Source: Mnemiopsis leidyi (lineage: Eukaryota; Ctenophora; Tentaculata; Lobata; Bolinopsidae). Taken from it: DNA of 38,309 nucleotides. Location: positions 15,027 to 53,335 of the forward strand of contig JH152989.1 in assembly GCA_000226015.1 (NCBI GenBank), read 5' to 3'. The first letter of the stretch is position 1, and each line of letters begins with the position of its first letter. Both the position numbers and the translations under genes were made by a program. Shown here piece after piece: positions 33,402 through 38,309 of this stretch. The notes under the pieces are model-generated. The model had not been told where the DNA came from and did not search any database. It saw only the letters and a program-made list of their open reading frames with translations.

Positions 33402-34198
33402 TTACACAGGATCTATTTGTAAGCTTTCGAACATACACTGTGTTCATGGTCACACTGAAAATATAATTGTGTCTATCACAATAAGTAGCACACTATAAAA
33501 GTCTAAACTGCACACAAAAATGTTACGATTCAATTCAATTATCAACACACTGCAACACAATAATCACTCGGTACTAACTACGATCAATGTAAATACACTA
33601 TATAAAACTTTACTAAAGTACAATAAGCTGGCCATGTACAATTCCAGGTCAAAACTCGTTCAGAGATAAGATCTGTAATTGTCCATAAATTTTGGATAAG
33701 TGTGAGCAAGACCTTAAGCTTAGATACATGGAGAGTATTTACCTTAAATTTGAAAAGCAAAGTCTTAATACGCAAGAATGGTCTATTCCTCTTAATATTA
33801 TGTAATATTTCTTTAATAGGGCGTGTTATCTTTACTGATTATGGACAATTACAGATCTTATCTCTGAACGAGTTTTGACCTGGAATTGTACATGGCCAGC
33901 TTATTGTACTTTAGTAAAGTTTTATATATAGTGTATTTACATTGATCGTAGTTAGTACCGAGTGATTATTGTGTTGCAGTGTGTTGATAATTGAATTGAA
34001 TCGTAACATTTTTGTGTGCAGTTTAGACTTTTATAGTGTGCTACTTATTGTGATAGACACAATTATATTTTCAGTGTGACCATGAACACAGTGTATGTTC
34101 GAAAGCTTACAAATTGTCACTGAAACATGAGCGTTTCATTTGGTACAATACTTCGATTCATATTTCTTTGCCGTTTCCCTATCCATTACACAGGATCT
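33402..34198. repeat. Large near-perfect fold-back structure with 13-bp direct flanks
   Basis: Left arm 33415-33688 (274 bases) and right arm 33839-34114 (276 bases) are reverse complements that, by eye, differ only by one extra TA in an ATATAT run on the right. The loop is 150 bases (33689-33838). The 13-mer TTACACAGGATCT stands immediately left of the left arm (33402-33414) and again at 34186-34198, 71 bases beyond the right arm. No transposase-like frame is visible. The two arms being almost identical implies recent origin or ongoing correction. Transcribed through as part of the F-BAR intron, it would form a long double-stranded RNA hairpin. Confidence 0.93.
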
Positions 34199-36407
34199 TG
34201 CCTATTGAAGTCATTCAAAATAAGTAAATAAGCTATAAGTGATCTTGTCAGTATATATAAGGATGTAACAAGTTTACAGATTACATAACACACCGCACCA
34301 ATGCAGTGTAACACAGTACACTGCGGTTCCTTAGAACAACAAACAACCGTCACAGTGCTTGTTATTTCGAGCAATGATCTTATACTCAGCATTTGTGAGA
34401 ATCTGTAAATTGTGCCTCCGTCGCGTGTTAGCATGTTTGTCATAGCTGCGGATATGGGTGTATGTGTGTATGTCTGTCCCTAAGTAGTATATTGTAACAA
34501 ACAAAAGTTTTGCCCTGACCATGACAACTCACCAGGAGGAATAAGTGGTGCAGTTATCAGATATTTGATACTGATAAGCAGACAATATAATATTGTCAGG
34601 GCGTGGAAAGTCCCTCAGTACCTGCGCAATTACAACCTTCTTCACTGACGTAACAGCTAGTACTGTTACAATCTATTGGAGCTGGCCATCCTGTCTTTGA
34701 GTAGAATCTACTAGGATTTTACCTCTATGAGAAGCTGCTCTGAGATTTCTGAAGATATAAAACAACATCTTTAGTTTTCCCGGCCAAGCCTAGAAGAGTA
34801 AGTGTGTGTGTTAAGTATTGAGTATAGGAGCTGAGAATGAAGTCAGCTGTGTTGAATGTAAAACCCAGTAAAACTCTAACGTAGTTGAGTTAGCACCTAA
34901 TCTGCTAAATTGTACTCTACCAGCAAGGTTCTCTAGTCAGTTCTTCTAATGTACCTGTGTAAGTGTGTTGATATGGTTAGACGAGATACACTCTGTCTAC
35001 ACAATCAGTCTACACACGGCAGTCATGTGACGTGTTTATAAGCTTACACATTGGACTTCTGTTAAGTTATATGATAAAATCGTATTTACCAAAAAACACA
35101 ATTACTTTTGGAGTAAGTTGTCACTTTTTAATGTTTTTAAGGAGAATTTTAAGGAGTTAAATCTAAAGTTTTCAAAATTGAAGCATGATACATAACCCTT
35201 AATAATTGATTCAAATTTAGTTGTTTAATGGTACAACGTAGTTTCACATTCATTGTTACACACAATAAATGTTGAACACACAAATAGAACAACAATTAAA
35301 TGTTCGCATAGCTCTGTATATTATTCCGTGAGATATTTTTGAACTTGTGGGGCAATGTTTAACACACAGACAAAGGGGTTGCCCTTGAAGCCATAACCTT
35401 ACCTTTCATTTTATTTAAACTCCCCATTTATTTAAAATGACGGAACCTTAAGTTTAATGAAAAATAAATACCCGCCCTATAATCAAATTTGAATATTTCC
35501 TGATATAAACAGTTTAAGGCCCTGAATTTGAGACTAGACGGTTACATTTAAGTTTACAATTATAAGTAATAACTTTATTATGTGAGTTGGAAGTTTAAAA
35601 CTTGGCTCAGTTAAACATAAAGTTACTTGTCAATACTAGTAATCTATTATATGTTACTATATGTATTCTAATCAGCACTCATGTGACATGTCAATGAGTA
35701 TAAATGTACCGATATATTCTACCTTACTTTTAATAAAGATTTATCTGTTTGTCATAGAGTATTCATGTACCAATATGTTCTACTTAGAATTAACTATTGG
35801 TAGGAATCGTGTCCGTGTAAATATCTGCTCCGTACAAATCATGTAGCTTGGTTAATCCTTCGGCCCACCAAGTACCAACAACATAACACACCCGTTACCA
35901 ATCAGGCACACCTCTGGGAGTCGAGCTTATTCGAAATGAGGACCTGAAAAAGGCCCCCTCCCTTCTTGAAACCACACTTAACTCTATATCTAAACTGAAA
36001 CTTTACCAGTACTCTGTTTACTCCTATAGATCGATATTGTGGTGATCTAAGTATTATGATGTTCGTATGGATCTCAAATATATTTATGATATTTATCGAT
36101 ATTTTAAAAGGAATAATCGGTTTGAGTACATGTAATTTGTTTGTATTGAACAGAAACACGAGGAGAAAGAGAGACGGTAATGAAATCAGACAGATATTAT
36201 CATCATTACTCCATAACAATGGTCTGAACTGTTAACAGTTAGCAGTTTTAAACAAGTAACAGTTCAAGTTATTTCGAGACATTTTACATGATATGAAATT
36301 TTGGTTAAGTTTTGCTTATTCTGTTCTCTTTCATGTAGGCATATCAGTCATACAAATTACTTGGATTCGAATTCAGGATCTTCAGAGACTGTTCTCATAC
36401 CTTATTC
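34199..36407. other. F-BAR intron, right part, no exon recognised
   Basis: AT-rich DNA. A small hairpin GCAGTGTA-ACACAG-TACACTGC lies near 34302-34323 and a TATA-like TATATATAAGG near 34252. I looked for F-BAR helix exons on the plus strand and found none. Confidence 0.35.
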
Positions 36408-36511
36408 GGGATTATTATGACCGGGATAAAGTGGCGAGGTTAGAGCAATTTCGCCATATTTTCCCGGACCACGTTTTTCCCGGTCGAACATAAACCCACC
36501 GTAATAATCCC
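36408..36511. repeat. Small inverted-repeat element
   Basis: Outer arms GGGATTATTA (36408-36417) and TAATAATCCC (36502-36511) are perfect. Inner words GACCGGGA (36419-36426) and TCCCGGTC (36478-36485) are also complementary. Together they suggest a 104-bp MITE-like hairpin. It lies inside a 66-codon frame that is therefore doubtful. Confidence 0.6.
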
Positions 36512-36534
36512 AAGTAAATTCATGTTCCTGAATA

Positions 36535-36591
36535 CTTTTAGTTTCCTTTCATTCTTTTAGTTTCCTTTCATTCTTTTAGTTTCCTTTCATA
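36535..36591 (+). repeat. 19-bp tandem repeat, three copies
   Basis: CTTTTAGTTTCCTTTCATT repeated three times with one terminal mismatch. Pyrimidine-rich on the plus strand. Confidence 0.92.
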
Positions 36592-36737
36592 CAACCACAT
36601 AACAACCAAGCTTACCTGGTCCTCTCCAACGTGATTTTGTTCTCAAGTTCATTCAGCTCAGTCACATCATCTCTTGGAAATGAAGGTGGACCCTTTGGTG
36701 CACGTAAGCAATAAGCAATGACAATTAGATATTGAGT

Positions 36738-37513
36738 TACCTTAGGAGACATATTTACGGGGTACGAAATTCGGGGATTTTCGGAAAAAATCCCCATATT
36801 TTCGTACTACCAAAATTTTGACCTCCACTTCAAAATCCCCCAAATTAATTTGTTTGTAATTGGCTCAAAAAGGGTCAAGGGTTAAATTGAGGTGTATTCA
36901 TCAAATTAGTTATTTTACATGGTCTGTGAGACAAGGAAGAACATTTCTCAGGTACATAGAAAGTTAATTAGTATTAAAATAACTAAGTAAAAGTTACAGG
37001 ATATTCAGTGCTTTATACATAAAAAACGTGGGTCAGAGCTCAGACAGAACTTCTAAAACAACGTTAAAAAATACAATATGTTAAGTGATGAGTCAGAGAT
37101 AGTTTTTCACAAAAATAATTTTTATAGGTATAAGAAATGCATAAGATTTTCCATCGAATGACTTGATCAGCTAAACATTGGGTTAAACAAATGGATCTTG
37201 CTCCGGAAATTCTAACATCTCAATCGCCTCTGTAATTGCTGATTTCCTAAATCCGATTTTAATGATAGTTTTACCACGATCAGTTTGAAATTTGTAAAAT
37301 ATTTCTACAATCCATTTTGCATGTCTAACATTTAAAGATTATCAAATTTAAAGAAAATTGAGTTTGTTTTTCTAAAATAATTGAAGGTGAAAATGCGCCA
37401 ATTTAATTCGGGGTACGAAATTTGGGGATTTTTTTAAAAAATCCCCATTTCATTGTCCAACCATTAATTCGATCCCCAGATTTTTGATCCGCGTAAATAT
37501 GTCTCGTAAGGTA
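36738..37513 (-). mobile_element. TIR DNA transposon, probably internally deleted
   Basis: The ends are inverted: left TACCTTAGGAGACATATTTA (then CGGGG) at 36738, right end read on the minus strand TACCTTACGAGACATATTTA (then CGCGG) from 37513. Weaker similarity continues for about 20 bases (GGGGATTT words). TA at both outer ends suits a TA target duplication, as in the Tc1/mariner/pogo group. Subterminal GGGGTACGAAATT(C/T)GGGGATT occurs near both ends in direct orientation (36760 and 37411), each followed by a run ending AAAAATCCCC. At 776 bp it is too short for a full transposase gene; a remnant lies inside. Confidence 0.7.
37183..37338 (-). pseudogene. Transposase C-terminal remnant inside the TIR element
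   Basis: A 51-codon open stretch with RHAKWIVEIFYKFQ, then KTIIKIGFRKSAITEAIE, then a TAA at 37185-37183. The pattern K-W...Y.......I..GF.K..I..A followed by acidic residues resembles the end of pogo/Tigger/CENP-B-type DDE transposases, inferred from memory of the family pattern. There is no start codon and stops lie upstream, so it is a fossil. Confidence 0.4.
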
Positions 37514-38222
37514 GGATCAGTTGGTCCGCTTTCCCGGCTAAACCTTTAGTACAACCACAGTCTCTTCATTGACTAAGCGCATTACCTTCATTCACCGTCC
37601 CCAGTGTCCCAATTTGTATACATCTACTGGGTTGATCTACTGGTTTGACCGTTTACTTGTAGTTGCTACAGAGTAGAGGACGTGAGTGCCTGTGTATTAA
37701 ATACGAGAAAGTACGTTAATTGTAGTCCTCTTCATGATTCAGGTACAGTAAATATATTGTAGTCCTCTTTATGATTTAGGTAAGTAAATATCTTGCAAAC
37801 CACTCTGACCTTGGCGCGGTATACCCAAATTGAGAGCCCTAATTCCTTAGATTCTACCTGTAAACGCAATCTACATACATATCATACCTAATCTACGTTG
37901 CCTACATTGGCACGTAGAGAGGTCTACAATGCTGCAGATATATCCCTAACACTGCTAAATACCAAGCTTATCTTTAACAAGTGGTGTGGTAGATCCTTAT
38001 CTTGGTGTGGTAGCGGCTGTAATGCAGCTCTGTCTCAGCCTGAACTGTGTACAGTAACTATGCAGTAACTGCAGTTACATACAACTATTATGTACAGAGT
38101 TGCAATATACACAGGGTAGATAGTTTGGTATTTAAATGTAGGTTGTGAAATGTACGTGTACAACTGTGTCATGTGTACAGTTACAAAGTCACGTGTACAT
38201 TGTACAGTAATGTGTACACTGT
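37514..38222. other. Non-coding stretch with a 37-bp duplication
   Basis: ATTGTAGTCCTCTTCATGAT begins a 37-base unit at 37719-37755 that is repeated with a few changes at 37756-37791. Nothing else is recognisable. Near 38000 GTGGTGTGGTAG-like words repeat. Confidence 0.5.
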
Positions 38223-38259
38223 ACACACACACACACAGAGACACACTCACACACACACA

Positions 38260-38309
<50 letters not shown>
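38223..38309. repeat. CA microsatellite at the window edge
   Basis: Almost pure (CA)n with a few GA and CTC interruptions, running off the right end. Confidence 0.97.

Noticed and set aside
36293..36493. Plus frame of 66 codons, considered as a further F-BAR exon
   Set aside because: No resemblance to F-BAR helices in any frame, and much of it lies in an inverted-repeat element.
1..38309. tRNA, rRNA or snRNA genes
   Set aside because: No B-box-like GGTTCGANNCC with a partner A box, and no recognisable rRNA or snRNA sequence, was found by eye on either strand.

Overview
The window looks like a contig interior from an invertebrate metazoan genome. Evidence: AT-rich intergenic DNA, spliceosomal introns with ordinary GT-AG ends, animal receptor families, an F-BAR adaptor gene, many short tandem repeats and fold-back elements, and one run of Ns (27492-27654). 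I cannot name the species. The loose gene spacing, short introns in the receptor genes and a single-exon class A receptor would fit a cnidarian, ctenophore or similar lineage, but that is inference. Exons were assembled by hand from reading frame, splice dinucleotides and phase.

Left part (1-6633): a degraded palindromic element; a single-exon class A GPCR gene (minus, 1641-2699); and a five-exon class A GPCR gene (minus, 4250-6633) that reads as a complete 431-residue seven-helix receptor. A 20-bp minisatellite abuts its stop codon. From 6.6 to 12.5 kb I find no convincing gene, only two further minisatellites and a 34-bp near-perfect palindrome.

Middle part: a weak candidate terminal exon (12596-12742, plus). 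Then come five in-phase exons (14137-19194, plus) encoding the juxtamembrane segment, the second transmembrane helix and an unusually long cytoplasmic tail of a CD36/SCARB-like protein; its ectodomain exons were not found. Next is an AT-rich gene-poor block. It is followed by a four-exon gene (minus, 22323-25755) for a secreted M1 metallopeptidase of the LTA4 hydrolase/aminopeptidase B group, with zinc ligands intact but a changed GxMEN motif.

Right part: an assembly gap beside a GC-rich nest of inverted repeats (27825-28296); a LINE-like fragment; and the 5' half of a CIP4/TOCA-type F-BAR gene (plus, first ATG 30137, last visible exon ends 32455, gene continues past the window). That gene carries a candidate 81-nt in-frame exon in an F-BAR loop. 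Beyond it lie a nearly perfect 275-bp-arm fold-back structure flanked by 13-bp direct repeats (33402-34198), a 776-bp TIR element with a transposase-like remnant (36738-37513), and a CA microsatellite at the right edge. The genes show no operon-like relation; two receptors, a scavenger-receptor-like protein, a secreted peptidase and a membrane-curvature adaptor are simply neighbours. The most notable structures are the large hairpin, the F-BAR cassette exon, the long-tailed CD36-like gene, and the receptor whose four introns all split a glycine codon.
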